Below, piece by piece: positions 18,304 to 26,382 of a stretch of DNA of 64,000 bases. The position numbers were made by a program, and so were the translations under genes. The stretch is from Nakamurella silvestris. GTDB taxonomy: Bacteria > Actinomycetota > Actinomycetes > Mycobacteriales > Nakamurellaceae. Positions within the stretch are counted from its first letter, which is position 1, and every line of letters begins with the position of its first letter. The notes beneath the pieces were generated by a model, which saw nothing but the letters and a program-made list of their open reading frames with translations, ran no database searches and had not been told where the DNA came from. Location of the stretch: assembly GCA_003576535.1 (NCBI GenBank), contig QXCQ01000209.1, forward strand, positions 20,871 through 84,870, given 5' to 3'.

Positions 18304-18408
18304 CGGGGATGCTCCTTGGGATCGACGAAACGGAAGTTGCAGATCGCACACAGCCTAATGGGCGGGGGTGGGCCGGTCCGAACTGCGCGGGTGGTACCGG
18401 CCCGTGGT

Positions 18409-19389
18409 TCAGCGGGACGCCGGCGGGAGCACCCGGACGAAGGTGGTCGTCCGGGACACCGCCTCGAATCCGACACGCTCGTAGATCCGGTTGGCACCGG
18501 TAGGGGAATCGGCGTCGACGGACAGTTCCGCGGCTCGAAAACCCTGGCCCTGCACAGTGGCGAGGGCCCCGGTGAGCAGGGCGGTGGCGATGCCGTTGCC
18601 CCGTGCCTGGCGCACGACACCCAGCCGGTCCACCCAGCCGGTCGCGTACCCACGTTCGGCGGTCTCGGCCGCGTACTCGGCCTGCAGCGCGAACCCGACC
18701 ACGTGGTCCTGGCCGTCGACGGCGACCAGGGACAGATCCGGCCGGAAGGAACGGGTGCCGGTGATCAGACCGTGCCAGGTGCGCTCGTCCATCGGCACCG
18801 AACCCCAGTGATCGGCGAAGGAGTCGTTGGAGGCGAGCCGGGTGGCCTCGGAGTCGGCCGCCTCGTAGGGCCGGATCCGGTAGCCCGCGGCCGGGGCGGT
18901 CGCGGTGACCGGATCGCCGAGCGGGTGCTTCATCCGGAAGAACCACCGGGTCGGTTCGAAACCACGCTCGGCCGCGAACGCCGTGCCGGCAACGCGGGCC
19001 TGACCGATCCAGAGTTTGACGTCCACCGATCGGTGCTGGTCGATCTCGTCCCGCCACCGGCGTGCCTTGATCAGCAGTTCCGCCATGACCCGTCGGCCGA
19101 TTCCCTGCCGCCGGAACTCCGGATGCACCGCCCCGTCGAGGTAGCCCTGCCAGTGGTCCCCCTCGAAGCGGGGTTCGAACACCCCGAAGCCGAGAAGCCG
19201 GTCCCCGTCGACGATTGCGACGCTCCCCCGGGCCAGGTCGACGTTCGGACGTTGCAGTTCCTCGCGGATGTCGTCGACCGAGAAGTGGTCGTCCTCCGGC
19301 TCGGCGACCTCGACGGCGGCGTAGATGTCCGTCATGGCCGGGGCGTCCTCGAGGGTGAGCGCGCGGGTCTGCAGGTCGGCGGTCGTCAT
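18409..19389 (-). CDS. Double-domain GNAT acetyltransferase
   Basis: The 326-residue protein contains two GNAT folds. The first (about residues 5-160) has an acetyl-CoA loop HPEFRRQGIGRRVM; the second (about 170-326) has RQARGNGIATALL followed by ANRIYERVGFEAV. Tandem GNAT proteins of this size include mycothiol synthase (MshD) and relatives, but its motifs do not allow me to assign that role. The ATG at 19389 is preferred because an upstream extension carries no GNAT sequence. It is divergent from yaaA, with a family-3 hairpin in the shared spacer. The substrate is unknown. Confidence 0.82.
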   Translation of the reverse strand: MTTADLQTRALTLEDAPAMTDIYAAVEVAEPEDDHFSVDDIREELQRPNVDLARGSVAIVDGDRLLGFGVFEPRFEGDHWQGYLDGAVHPEFRRQGIGRRVMAELLIKARRWRDEIDQHRSVDVKLWIGQARVAGTAFAAERGFEPTRWFFRMKHPLGDPVTATAPAAGYRIRPYEAADSEATRLASNDSFADHWGSVPMDERTWHGLITGTRSFRPDLSLVAVDGQDHVVGFALQAEYAAETAERGYATGWVDRLGVVRQARGNGIATALLTGALATVQGQGFRAAELSVDADSPTGANRIYERVGFEAVSRTTTFVRVLPPASR

Positions 19390-19465
19390 CCCTGGAACGG
19401 TAGCCAGCCGGCCTCGACCTCGCCACCGATTTCTACAGGTGCTGCCGGGTCCTGTCACCCGAACC

Positions 19466-19519
19466 GGCGGCGCGTTTTCTGACGCGACACGCCGTTGGAG
19501 TGTCAGAAAAGGCACCGCC
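19466..19519. repeat. Family-3 hairpin repeat, copy A
   Basis: Arms 19466-19484 and 19501-19519 enclose a 16-nt loop containing ACACGCCG. The left arm reads GCGCGTTTTCTGAC where perfect pairing would need GTGCCTTTTCTGAC; the same mismatches occur in copy B. It lies in a divergent spacer (GNAT minus, yaaA plus), so termination is not its obvious role. Confidence 0.8.
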
Positions 19520-19560
19520 GGCACACCCCGTCCGCGGGATGTCGGGTCCCGGGCGGGCAC

Positions 19561-19566
19561 TAAACT
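19561..19566 (+). promoter_or_regulatory. -10 box of yaaA, probably leaderless
   Basis: TAAACT lies 8 bp before the GTG start of yaaA. With initiation about 7 bp downstream of the hexamer the mRNA would begin at or beside the start codon. No Shine-Dalgarno sequence is present. Confidence 0.55.
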
Positions 19567-19574
19567 CGGTCCCT

Positions 19575-20312
19575 GTGCTGATCCTGCTCCCCCCGTCCGA
19601 GACGAAGGCCCCGGGCGGTGACGGACCGGCCCTGGACCTGGATTCCCTCCTCTTCCCGTCGCTCAACTCCGTCCGCGCCACGGTCCTCGACGCCCTGACC
19701 GCCCTCTCCGCCGACCTGCCCGCCGCCCGCAAGGCCCTCGGGGTCGCCGCCTCGAAGGACCCCGAGATCACCGGCAACCTGCACCTGCGCACCGCCGGCA
19801 CCGCCCCGGCCGTCGACCGGTACACCGGAGTGCTCTACGAGGCCCTGGACATCCGGTCGATGACGAAGATCCAGCGGGCCAGGGCCACCGGACGGATCGC
19901 CATCGGCTCCGCCCTGTTCGGGGTGGTCTCGGCGGAGGACCGGATCCCGGCCTACCGCCTGTCCGCGGGGTCCCGCCTGCCCGGGCTTGTCGGCCTTGCC
20001 TCCCTGTTCCGCACCGATCTGGAACCGGCCCTGGCCGCCGTCGAGGGCTGCGTCGTGGACCTGCGGTCGGGGTCCTACGCCGCCTTCGCGCCCCTCGCCG
20101 GAGCCGTCACCGTCCGGGTGCTGACCGAACACCCGGACGGCAGCCGGACCATCGTCAGCCACCACAACAAGTCCACCAAGGGACATCTCGCCCGGGTACT
20201 GGCCACCTCCCGGGCCGAGATGGCCGACGCCCGGGACGTCCGTCGGGTTGCGGTGCGTGCCGGGTTGCGGGTGGAACAGCCCGGGGCGCACCAATTGGAC
20301 GTCATCGTCTGA
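19575..20312 (+). CDS. yaaA: YaaA family protein (peroxide stress, DUF328)
   Basis: YaaA lowers intracellular free iron and protects DNA during peroxide stress in E. coli. The start GTG at 19575 gives the characteristic N-terminus MLILLPPSETK. Further family segments are RYTGVLYEALD, DLRSGSYAAFAPL and the C-terminal NKSTKGHLARVL. Length is 245 aa, as usual for the family. A likely leaderless promoter precedes it. Family-3 hairpins flank the gene on both sides (19466-19519 and 20334-20385). Confidence 0.9.
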   Translation: MLILLPPSETKAPGGDGPALDLDSLLFPSLNSVRATVLDALTALSADLPAARKALGVAASKDPEITGNLHLRTAGTAPAVDRYTGVLYEALDIRSMTKIQRARATGRIAIGSALFGVVSAEDRIPAYRLSAGSRLPGLVGLASLFRTDLEPALAAVEGCVVDLRSGSYAAFAPLAGAVTVRVLTEHPDGSRTIVSHHNKSTKGHLARVLATSRAEMADARDVRRVAVRAGLRVEQPGAHQLDVIV

Positions 20313-20333
20313 GCCCTGGGTCGCGACCGGTGG

Positions 20334-20385
20334 TTGGCGCGTTTTCGGACAGAACACGCCGATGCAGCGTCGGAAAAGGCACCAA
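20334..20385. repeat. Family-3 hairpin repeat, copy B
   Basis: 18-bp arms (20334-20351 and 20368-20385) and a 16-nt loop with the same ACACGCCG core as copy A. Arm mismatches repeat those of copy A (GGCGCG opposite GGTGCC). It lies between yaaA and the RIO kinase gene, which run in the same direction. Confidence 0.8.
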
Positions 20386-20448
20386 CGGAAATTCGATTGC
20401 CGCGCCCGTCGGATCGGCCCATCCTTCTTCGTGACCGGGAAAGACCTG

Positions 20449-21405
20449 GTGACGAAGGAGTTCCTCCAGTTGAAGCACAATCGACGGTTCGACGACGCCG
20501 AGGACGACACGTCGTCGGCGATGGTCCGCCGACCCCGCGGCGTGCAGGGCCGGACAGTGGTCCAGCAGGGCAGGTCCGGCCGGCAGGCGGTGGAGGAGAT
20601 CGCCGCCCCCGCCGACCGCGGTACCGATGCGGCCCTGTCCAGCTACGAGGTCGCCACCCACGGACCGGAGCCGGTCCCGGACTGGGTGATCACCACCGGA
20701 TCGGCGGTGGACACCCCGCTCGGCATCCTGAAAACGGGCAAGGAGGCCGATGTCCACCTGCTCGACCGGTCCGTCCCCGGCGGCCCCGGCTGCCTGCTCG
20801 CCGTGAAGACCTACCGGTCGGCCGAACACCGGCTCTTCCACCGCGACGCCGGCTATCTCGAAGGACGTCGGGTCCGACGGTCCCGGGAGATGCGGGCCAT
20901 GGCCAACCGCACGGCCTTCGGCCGGGACCTGATCTCGGGGCAGTGGGCGGGTGCGGAATTCCAGATGCTCAGTCGGCTCTGGCAGGCGGGTGCCAGCGTC
21001 CCCTACCCCGTCCAGCTGATCGGCACCGAGCTGATGATGGAGTTCATCGGCAGCCCCGACGGCGTCGCGGCGCCACGACTGGCGTCCTGGACGCCCCCGG
21101 CCGGTGACGAGCTCGGCGGGTACGCGGCGCTGTGGGACGACCTGGAGGAGACGCTGATCCTGCTGGCCTCCTTCGGACTCACCCACGGCGACCTCTCCCC
21201 CTACAACGTCCTCGTCGCCGGGGACCGCTGTGTGCTGATCGACCTGCCCCAGGCCGTCGACGTCATCGCCAATCCCGGGGCGCGGGAGTACCTGTCCCGG
21301 GACTGCCGGGTGATCGCGGAGTTCTTCCGCCGCAAGGGTGTTCACTCTGCCGATGGGGAGCTGTTGGAGCTGCGGCTGCTGGCGGAGGCGGGACTGCAGG
21401 GCTGA
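20449..21405 (+). CDS. RIO1-type serine/threonine kinase/ATPase
   Basis: RIO proteins are atypical kinases; the archaeal and eukaryotic members act in ribosome biogenesis, the bacterial ones are little studied. The nucleotide-binding loop is KTGKEADVHLL, the catalytic Lys is in AVKTYR, the catalytic loop is THGDLSPYNVLV (Asp248) and the metal Asp is in LIDLPQAVD (Asp265), so the site is complete. The start is uncertain: GTG at 20449 has a weak GGGAAAG upstream, and GTG at 20431 is in frame. From 20449 the length is 318 aa. It is followed by a family-2 hairpin. Confidence 0.88.
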   Translation: MTKEFLQLKHNRRFDDAEDDTSSAMVRRPRGVQGRTVVQQGRSGRQAVEEIAAPADRGTDAALSSYEVATHGPEPVPDWVITTGSAVDTPLGILKTGKEADVHLLDRSVPGGPGCLLAVKTYRSAEHRLFHRDAGYLEGRRVRRSREMRAMANRTAFGRDLISGQWAGAEFQMLSRLWQAGASVPYPVQLIGTELMMEFIGSPDGVAAPRLASWTPPAGDELGGYAALWDDLEETLILLASFGLTHGDLSPYNVLVAGDRCVLIDLPQAVDVIANPGAREYLSRDCRVIAEFFRRKGVHSADGELLELRLLAEAGLQG

Positions 21406-21419
21406 CGCCTCCTTCTCCA

Positions 21420-21479
21420 TCCTGCGGTGGGATATGCGCAGATGTGAACGCGCACAACTGCGCATAGCCCGCCACAGGA
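21420..21479. repeat. Family-2 hairpin repeat (60 bp), copy A
   Basis: 22-bp arms containing GGGATATGCGCAG and CTGCGCATAGCCC flank a 16-nt loop with TGTGAACGC. It lies between the convergent ends of the RIO kinase gene and the anti-sigma gene. Other copies are at 23409, 29992 and 35270. Confidence 0.85.
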
Positions 21480-21487
21480 CGCGAGTT

Positions 21488-22723
21488 CTACTGCTCCTTC
21501 AGGATCCAGCCCGACGGACCCTGCCCGAGTTTCAGCTGACCGTTTCCCAGGTCGTAGGTGAGGTTCCCCGACGGCGGGCCCGTCAGCTCCTTCCCCAGCG
21601 GACACCATTTGCCCTCCGGCTCACCGAGTTTCAGACCACCGAAGGAAGTCTCAAGCCCCGGTTGCACCACGATCGTCGGGTAGATCAGTTTCCCGCAGGA
21701 CTTCCCGTCCCGCAGGGTCTCGGCCGTGGCACTGTCGGCAGCGAAGGTGATGCGGAACTCGAGCCCACGCTCGGACGGGGCGTCGCTGCGCGGGGCCGTG
21801 TCGCTGTAGATCTCGACCAGGGTGAAGGTCTTTCCCTCCAACTCGGTGCGGTACGGCTCTGTGTAGAACCCCATCGCGCCCACCAGAAATGCTTCGGGGT
21901 AGGCACCGCAGTTGTCGGGAACCGTGGGCACAGCACCGGAGGGGGTCGGGTCACCCTCGGTCCAACTGCCGCCGGCCAGCACCACCACCTGGCCGACCCA
22001 GCCGTCATAGCCGTTGTAGTCAAGGCCGGCGACCGCCCCCTTCGTTCGCTCCACCGGGAAGATCGGGAGCGTGTAACGTCCCTTGTCCTCCAACACCACA
22101 CAGCCGTCCTTGATCGTGAGCCGGCCTGTGGTCTGAGCCTCCATCGAGGTGCCCTGGGACGCCCAGCCGGCGAACTCCGGCATCGGCGGCTCGGCGGGTT
22201 CGCTGGCCCCGTGAATCGCGGTGACGGCCCCGGTCTCGGGAACCGCCGGGTTTCCGGCGGCGGTCGTGATGCTCGGTGGTTCAGGTGCGGTCGACTTCGG
22301 TGCATCGGTATCGGGGGCCCGGGTATCGGAAGGCACTGCGGTTGCGGACACCTCCGGTGGCAGCACCGGGGCGGTGACGCCGTCATCGGGCTTCGCCCGC
22401 ACCACCAGGATCGTGGTGACGGCAACGGCAACCACACAGGCCGCCGCCGCGACGGCGGGCACCCAGCGACGCGGACGGCGGGAGGAGACCGGCGCATCGA
22501 GCGGCGCCGATCGCAGGTCGGTCACCGGGGTCGAGCCCCACCCGGAGTCGGCCGGGGCACCTGGCTGGTCGGCCGCCGATTCCGACGTCGCCAACGCTGT
22601 CATCATCTCCGCGCGCACCCGGGCGAGCACCTCGGCGTCGTCACCGGCCGGCGGGTGGAGGTCGCGCAGTGCGCGGTCCAGCTCCTCCTCGGCCCATCCG
22701 GGCATCGGCTCAGATCCGGTCAT
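21488..22723 (-). CDS. Membrane-anchored anti-sigma-like protein
   Basis: A 411-residue protein with a cytoplasmic N-terminal part (about 1-85), one transmembrane segment (about 87-108, VPAVAAAACVVAVAVTTILV), a Pro/Ala/Thr-rich linker and an extracytoplasmic domain with cysteines (DGCVVLEDKGRYTLPI, DNCGAYPEAFLVG, GKSCGKLIYP, KWCPLG). It overlaps the upstream ECF sigma gene by 14 bp, the usual arrangement for a sigma factor and its regulator. No HxxxCxxC zinc motif is visible in the N-terminal part, so it is not a typical ZAS protein. The regulatory role is inferred from position and topology. Confidence 0.75.
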   Translation of the reverse strand: MTGSEPMPGWAEEELDRALRDLHPPAGDDAEVLARVRAEMMTALATSESAADQPGAPADSGWGSTPVTDLRSAPLDAPVSSRRPRRWVPAVAAAACVVAVAVTTILVVRAKPDDGVTAPVLPPEVSATAVPSDTRAPDTDAPKSTAPEPPSITTAAGNPAVPETGAVTAIHGASEPAEPPMPEFAGWASQGTSMEAQTTGRLTIKDGCVVLEDKGRYTLPIFPVERTKGAVAGLDYNGYDGWVGQVVVLAGGSWTEGDPTPSGAVPTVPDNCGAYPEAFLVGAMGFYTEPYRTELEGKTFTLVEIYSDTAPRSDAPSERGLEFRITFAADSATAETLRDGKSCGKLIYPTIVVQPGLETSFGGLKLGEPEGKWCPLGKELTGPPSGNLTYDLGNGQLKLGQGPSGWILKEQ

Positions 22724-23318
22724 CGTCCACCTCCTGGCTGCTCGGGGCGGCGCTCAGGCCGGCCTCGTGGGACCGCAGTTGTCGCCGAACGCGGTGCAAC
22801 CGGGAGCGCACGGTGCCGACCGGGATGTTCAGGGCGGCGGCGACTTCGGCACTGTCCAGTTCCGCCCAGGCGGTCAGCAGCAGGACGTCCCGGTCGCCGG
22901 CGGACAGGTCGGCGATCCGGCCGGCAAGCTGGGACACCCGTCGAGCGGCATCGACCTGCCCGGCCACCCGTTCGGCCAGGATGGCGCCGTCACCGGCAGC
23001 GTCGAGGGAGAAGGCCCGCGCGGTCGCCCGTAGGCCCCGATCCTCCTGTCGGAGATGACGGCGCAGCAGGTTGCCTGCAATCCCGTACAACCAGCCTCGG
23101 GCATCGCCCCGATCCGGATCGAAGCCGTCACGCCCGGCGATCGCGACGGCGAAGGTCTCCGACAACAGGTCGGGGGCGGCGGGACCGACCCGCCGGCCCA
23201 GATACCGCAGCAGACCGGGGGCCTCGCCGTCGAACAGGGCCGCGAACTCCGCCGGACCCGGCCGAGCAGGATCCATCGTCGCCACCCGTGCCCCTTCCCC
23301 CGCGCTCACCCTCGTCAT
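22710..23318 (-). CDS. ECF RNA polymerase sigma factor
   Basis: Sigma-70 region 2 is seen in PDLLSETFAVAIAGRDGFDPDRGDARGWLYGIAGN (written in parts) and region 4 in LLTAWAELDSAEVAAALNIP followed by GTVRSRLHRVRRQL. The 202-aa length is normal for an ECF factor. The ATG at 23318 lacks a clear ribosome-binding site; the in-frame ATG at 23276 (DPARPGPAEF follows) is a real alternative. It is coupled to the downstream membrane protein by a 14-bp overlap. Upstream, toward the divergent small gene, sits a family-2 hairpin. The target regulon is unknown. Confidence 0.88.
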   Translation of the reverse strand: MTRVSAGEGARVATMDPARPGPAEFAALFDGEAPGLLRYLGRRVGPAAPDLLSETFAVAIAGRDGFDPDRGDARGWLYGIAGNLLRRHLRQEDRGLRATARAFSLDAAGDGAILAERVAGQVDAARRVSQLAGRIADLSAGDRDVLLLTAWAELDSAEVAAALNIPVGTVRSRLHRVRRQLRSHEAGLSAAPSSQEVDDDRI

Positions 23319-23408
23319 GGAAGGTTATTGCCCGCAGGCGTCCCCGGCGTTCACGCGCATCCCGCGGTGCCCGATGGGGTCCGAGCCTCCGGTGCCCCAA
23401 ACCCAGCA

Positions 23409-23468
23409 TCCCGCGGCGGGATATGCGCAGATGTGAACGCGCACAACTGCGCATATCCCACCGCGGGA
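23409..23468. repeat. Family-2 hairpin repeat (60 bp), copy B
   Basis: Arms TCCCGCGGCGGGATATGCGC... and ...GCGCATATCCCACCGCGGGA flank the same 16-nt loop as copy A (ATGTGAACGCGCACAA). This copy lies in a divergent spacer, 91 bp upstream of the ECF sigma gene and 41 bp upstream of the small plus-strand gene. Confidence 0.85.
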
Positions 23469-23508
23469 CGGAAGGAAATCCCTAGCGGCAGCGTGAGACG
23501 CTGGCTGG

Positions 23509-23772
23509 ATGAGCGCATACGAGGGACCGGCCGTCCTGCGAGCGATGGTCAACAGATCAACCGGTATCGATTGCAACGTCAACGCCCTGGTGACCGAGAC
23601 CGGCAACGGGTGGGAGGTCATTGTTGCCGCCGACACGCCAGACGACCATCTCGGTGTAGGAGTATTCGGCAACCCGTGGTTGCTGATCTTCCCCGACGGC
23701 AGTTCCTTCGACGTCCAGGTGCAGGCCGACGATTCAGGAAACTGGACGGTGACGGAGATCGGCGGCAGCTGA
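23509..23772 (+). CDS. Small hypothetical protein
   Basis: An 87-residue acidic protein (MSAYEGPAVLRAMVNRSTGI) that I do not recognise. It has a beta-rich look (GWEVIVAADTPDDHLGVGVF, then WLLIFPDGSSFDVQVQ, then GNWTVTEIGGS), like one small sandwich or immunity-type domain, with no signal peptide or membrane segment. The ribosome-binding site is poor. Its local base use is less GC-rich than the neighbours. It is isolated between a family-2 hairpin and another orphan, so acquisition by transfer is possible. Confidence 0.5.
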   Translation: MSAYEGPAVLRAMVNRSTGIDCNVNALVTETGNGWEVIVAADTPDDHLGVGVFGNPWLLIFPDGSSFDVQVQADDSGNWTVTEIGGS

Positions 23773-23944
23773 ATCTGCTTCATGCTGCGAGATGCGTTCG
23801 CGGGTGGTGATAGTGTCGCCGGGCCGCCTCTTCCTTCTCACCGTTCACGTCACGTACGACGTTTGCCATGAATCTTGCAGTTGATGTTGGAAGGCCGTTC
23901 GGCCTGGCTTTTTGATCCCCGCTCGGACCCGCCGCCCGCGCCGT

Positions 23945-24238
23945 ATGTCGCCGGCGCAGAAAGCACTTCGCGGTTGGCGTATCCAGGTGAGATTCGCCCA
24001 ATGGCAAGAGCGACACCGCGGTCGGGGCAACTTCTACCTGGACAATCTCGACCTGGCGGACCATTGGCATGATCGGGAAACCTTGGAGTCCTTGCTCGTC
24101 CATGGGGGGCTGAGCCGGTCATCGCGGCACGAGCTACGGGATCTCGACCTCCAGTATCTGGAGGCGACGCTGCCGCACCCTGGAGGTGGTTGCTCCCGTT
24201 GGTGGGAGGGTCGGCGGTTCTACAGTGTGCTCGATTGA
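23945..24238 (+). CDS. Small hypothetical basic/aromatic protein
   Basis: From the ATG at 23945 the protein has 97 residues: MSPAQKALRGWRIQVRFAQW, then NFYLDNLDLADHWHDRETLE and SSRHELRDLDLQYLEATLPH. The regular D/L/E pattern looks like a real helical protein rather than a shadow frame, and its codon use has a GC-rich third position. No family is recognised and no clear ribosome-binding site is present; a TTG at 23912 is an in-frame alternative. It may form an orphan pair with the gene at 23509. Confidence 0.45.
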   Translation: MSPAQKALRGWRIQVRFAQWQERHRGRGNFYLDNLDLADHWHDRETLESLLVHGGLSRSSRHELRDLDLQYLEATLPHPGGGCSRWWEGRRFYSVLD

Positions 24239-24327
24239 ACGCTCGGCCACGCATCCTCCGCGAGATGCCTGCACCCTCCGTCCCGCGGCAAGCCCGGCAC
24301 CGTCAGACCCTGGGCCCCACACTTACA

Positions 24328-24375
24328 GGTGCGTTTACTGACGCCCACACGGCGTGTCACGTCAGAAAACGCACC
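24328..24375. repeat. Family-3 hairpin repeat, copy C (inverted)
   Basis: 16-bp arms GGTGCGTTTACTGACG and CGTCAGAAAACGCACC (one mismatch) flank a 16-nt loop whose reverse strand contains ACACGCCG, the core seen in copies A and B. It lies between the convergent ends of the small orphan gene and mtr. Confidence 0.8.
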
Positions 24376-24389
24376 GACCAACCCGGCAC

Positions 24390-25814
24390 CTAGCGCGGCA
24401 GCAGGTCCGGGATCTCGGCGTCCAGCTCCAGCCCGAGCAGGGCGTTCTCCACCAGCTCCGACAGGGCCGGGTGGATCCAGTACTGGCCGCGCGCCACCTC
24501 GGCGACGGTCTGGCCCAGGGACATGGCCTGGATGAACGGCTGGATCACCGTGGCAGCCTCCGGCCCGATGATGTGCGCCCCGAGGATCAGCCCGGTGGCC
24601 GGGTCGGCGATCACCTTGGCGAAGTTGGTGCTGTCCTCCCGCGCCCAGCCGGCCGCGATGTCCCCGTAGTTCTGCACCTTGGTGACGTACCGGAGCTGAC
24701 GGGCCTTCGCCTGCTCCTCGGTGAGGCCGACGCTGGCGATCTGCGGATCGGTGAACACCGCCGCCGGGACGAAGCGGTGGTCCGTGCGGATCAGGTCGTC
24801 CGGGTGCTGCAGGTTGTGCGCCACCACCTTCGCCTCGTGGTTGGCCACGTGCTTCAACGCGTAGTCGGAACTGATGTCACCCAGGGCCCAGATCCCGGGC
24901 ACCGAGGTGCGCTGGTACTCGTCGACGATCAGCCGTCCGTCCGCGTGGGTGTCCAGACCGGCGGCGGCCACGTCGAGCAGATCACTGTTCGGGGTCCGAC
25001 CGATCGCGACCAGCACCAGGTCGGCCTCGACCGTCTGCGGACCCTCGGGGCTGTCGAACTCCACCCGGACACCGGTCTCGCTCTCGACGACCTTGGTGAG
25101 CCCGGCGTGGGTGCGGACGTCGTACCGGCGGTCGGCGGCGGCGGTGAAGGCGGCGGAGACCTCGGCGTCCTGGCTCCGCAGCAGCCGGTCCGACCGCACC
25201 AGCTGGGTCACCTGGGTGCCGAAGGAGGCGAAGACGTGGGCGAACTCGGCGGCGATGTAACCGCCACCGAGCACCACCAGGCTCTTCGGCAGCTCGTCGA
25301 TCCGCATGATCGTGTCGGAGGTGTGCAGACGATGCCCGGGGCCGTACCCGGCCGGGTCGGACAGGCCGGCGACATCGGGCAGGGTGGGGCGACCGCCGGC
25401 GGCGACGACGATCCGATCGGCGGTGATCGTCTCGCCGGTACCGGTGTCGATCGTGCGGGCGTCGAGGAACTTCGCGGTCCCGGTGTAGACGGTGATGTTC
25501 GGGGTGCGCTCCCCCGTGCGGTACTCGCGGCCGCCCGCCTCGATGGCGTCGATCCGGCGGAAGATGCGGTCCCGGATGTCGGTCCAGCGCACCCGGTCGA
25601 CGTGGGCGTCGACACCGAGTTCACCCGCCCGGCGGGCTCCGTCGGCGAGGTCGGCGGGGTGCACGTACATCTTGGTCGGGATGCAGCCCACGTTCAGGCA
25701 GGTGCCGCCGAAGGCACCCTTCTCCAGGATGGCGATGTCCAGGTGCTCGAAGGCCGGCCCTGCGATGGAGTTACCGGAACCGGTACCGATGATGACGAGA
25801 TCGAAATGGCGCAT
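24390..25814 (-). CDS. mtr: Mycothione reductase
   Basis: This flavoprotein disulfide reductase returns oxidised mycothiol disulfide to mycothiol with NADPH and is the functional counterpart of glutathione reductase. Visible are the FAD motif LVIIGTGSGNS, the redox pair C39-LNVG-C44 in GGTCLNVGCIPTKM, the NADPH motif VVLGGGYIAAEFAHVF, the second FAD motif GIWALGDIS and the dimerisation tail with WIHPALSELVENALLGLEL. The length of 474 aa is close to the M. tuberculosis enzyme. The ATG at 25814 has a -10 box six bases upstream and no ribosome-binding site, so a leaderless mRNA is likely; that promoter lies inside the 3' end of the upstream gene. Confidence 0.93.
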   Translation of the reverse strand: MRHFDLVIIGTGSGNSIAGPAFEHLDIAILEKGAFGGTCLNVGCIPTKMYVHPADLADGARRAGELGVDAHVDRVRWTDIRDRIFRRIDAIEAGGREYRTGERTPNITVYTGTAKFLDARTIDTGTGETITADRIVVAAGGRPTLPDVAGLSDPAGYGPGHRLHTSDTIMRIDELPKSLVVLGGGYIAAEFAHVFASFGTQVTQLVRSDRLLRSQDAEVSAAFTAAADRRYDVRTHAGLTKVVESETGVRVEFDSPEGPQTVEADLVLVAIGRTPNSDLLDVAAAGLDTHADGRLIVDEYQRTSVPGIWALGDISSDYALKHVANHEAKVVAHNLQHPDDLIRTDHRFVPAAVFTDPQIASVGLTEEQAKARQLRYVTKVQNYGDIAAGWAREDSTNFAKVIADPATGLILGAHIIGPEAATVIQPFIQAMSLGQTVAEVARGQYWIHPALSELVENALLGLELDAEIPDLLPR

Positions 25815-26328
25815 GGGACCAGGGTAACCAGACCGGTCGACCCGACATTCCGGCCGGGCCGGAGTTCGCGAACCAGGCCGTCGCGGCACCGGTGAACCGG
25901 CTGCCCAGACGACGCGCGAAGACGGCCGCCGGATCGCCGGCGATGTAGGTGTTCTGCAGGAACTTCAGCGTGTGTTCGCCGTTGCTCGTGCGGATCGTCA
26001 TCCGCGCTCGACCGAATCGGAGCCTGCGGTACTCGGCGGAGGTGATCCGGTCCCAGAGCACCAGCGTCATCCGGGGCGAGGCGAGCAGACCCTCGACACC
26101 GTTGCGCAGCACCTTCTGCAGAAAGGGACTGCCCGACACCACACTTCCACCGGACACCCCGGCGGCCGAAGCCACCCCCTGCGCGACTCCGGTCGCCCCC
26201 GCTGCGCCGGACACGACGGCCCGGTGGATCACGACCCCCTGACCGAGGACAACGACGATCCGCCCCAATCCGGCCGGTGCCCACCCGGCCAGAACCTCGT
26301 CGGCCCGTGTCTGGTCCATCGATGCCAT
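25771..26328 (-). CDS. Hypothetical protein upstream of mtr
   Basis: A 185-residue protein that I do not recognise. Its ATG at 26328 has a strong GGGGAGG ribosome-binding site, which argues that it is real. The central region (LRNGVEGLLASPRMTLVLWDRITSAEYRRLRFGRARMTIRTSNGEH, given as its general location) looks beta-rich with several Arg. The N-terminal part has a GAAGATGVAQGVASAAGVSGG low-complexity stretch. Its last 44 bp overlap the start of mtr in another frame and include the mtr promoter. No signal peptide is evident. Function cannot be assigned. Confidence 0.55.
   Translation of the reverse strand: MASMDQTRADEVLAGWAPAGLGRIVVVLGQGVVIHRAVVSGAAGATGVAQGVASAAGVSGGSVVSGSPFLQKVLRNGVEGLLASPRMTLVLWDRITSAEYRRLRFGRARMTIRTSNGEHTLKFLQNTYIAGDPAAVFARRLGSRFTGAATAWFANSGPAGMSGRPVWLPWSHAPFRSRHHRYRFR
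25821..25826 (-). promoter_or_regulatory. -10 box of mtr, probably leaderless
   Basis: TACCCT (read 25826 to 25821) is followed by 6 bp and then the mtr ATG. There is no Shine-Dalgarno sequence. Transcription would start at or next to the A of the ATG. Confidence 0.6.
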
Positions 26329-26382
26329 CCGTCCTCCCCGATCATCACCGACGGCATGCCGGCCCAGTTGTTCTACGCCGAT

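Noticed and set aside
16477..19482. 1001-codon plus-strand open frame
   Set aside because: It is antisense to proS and the GNAT gene, both clearly real. No plausible domain.
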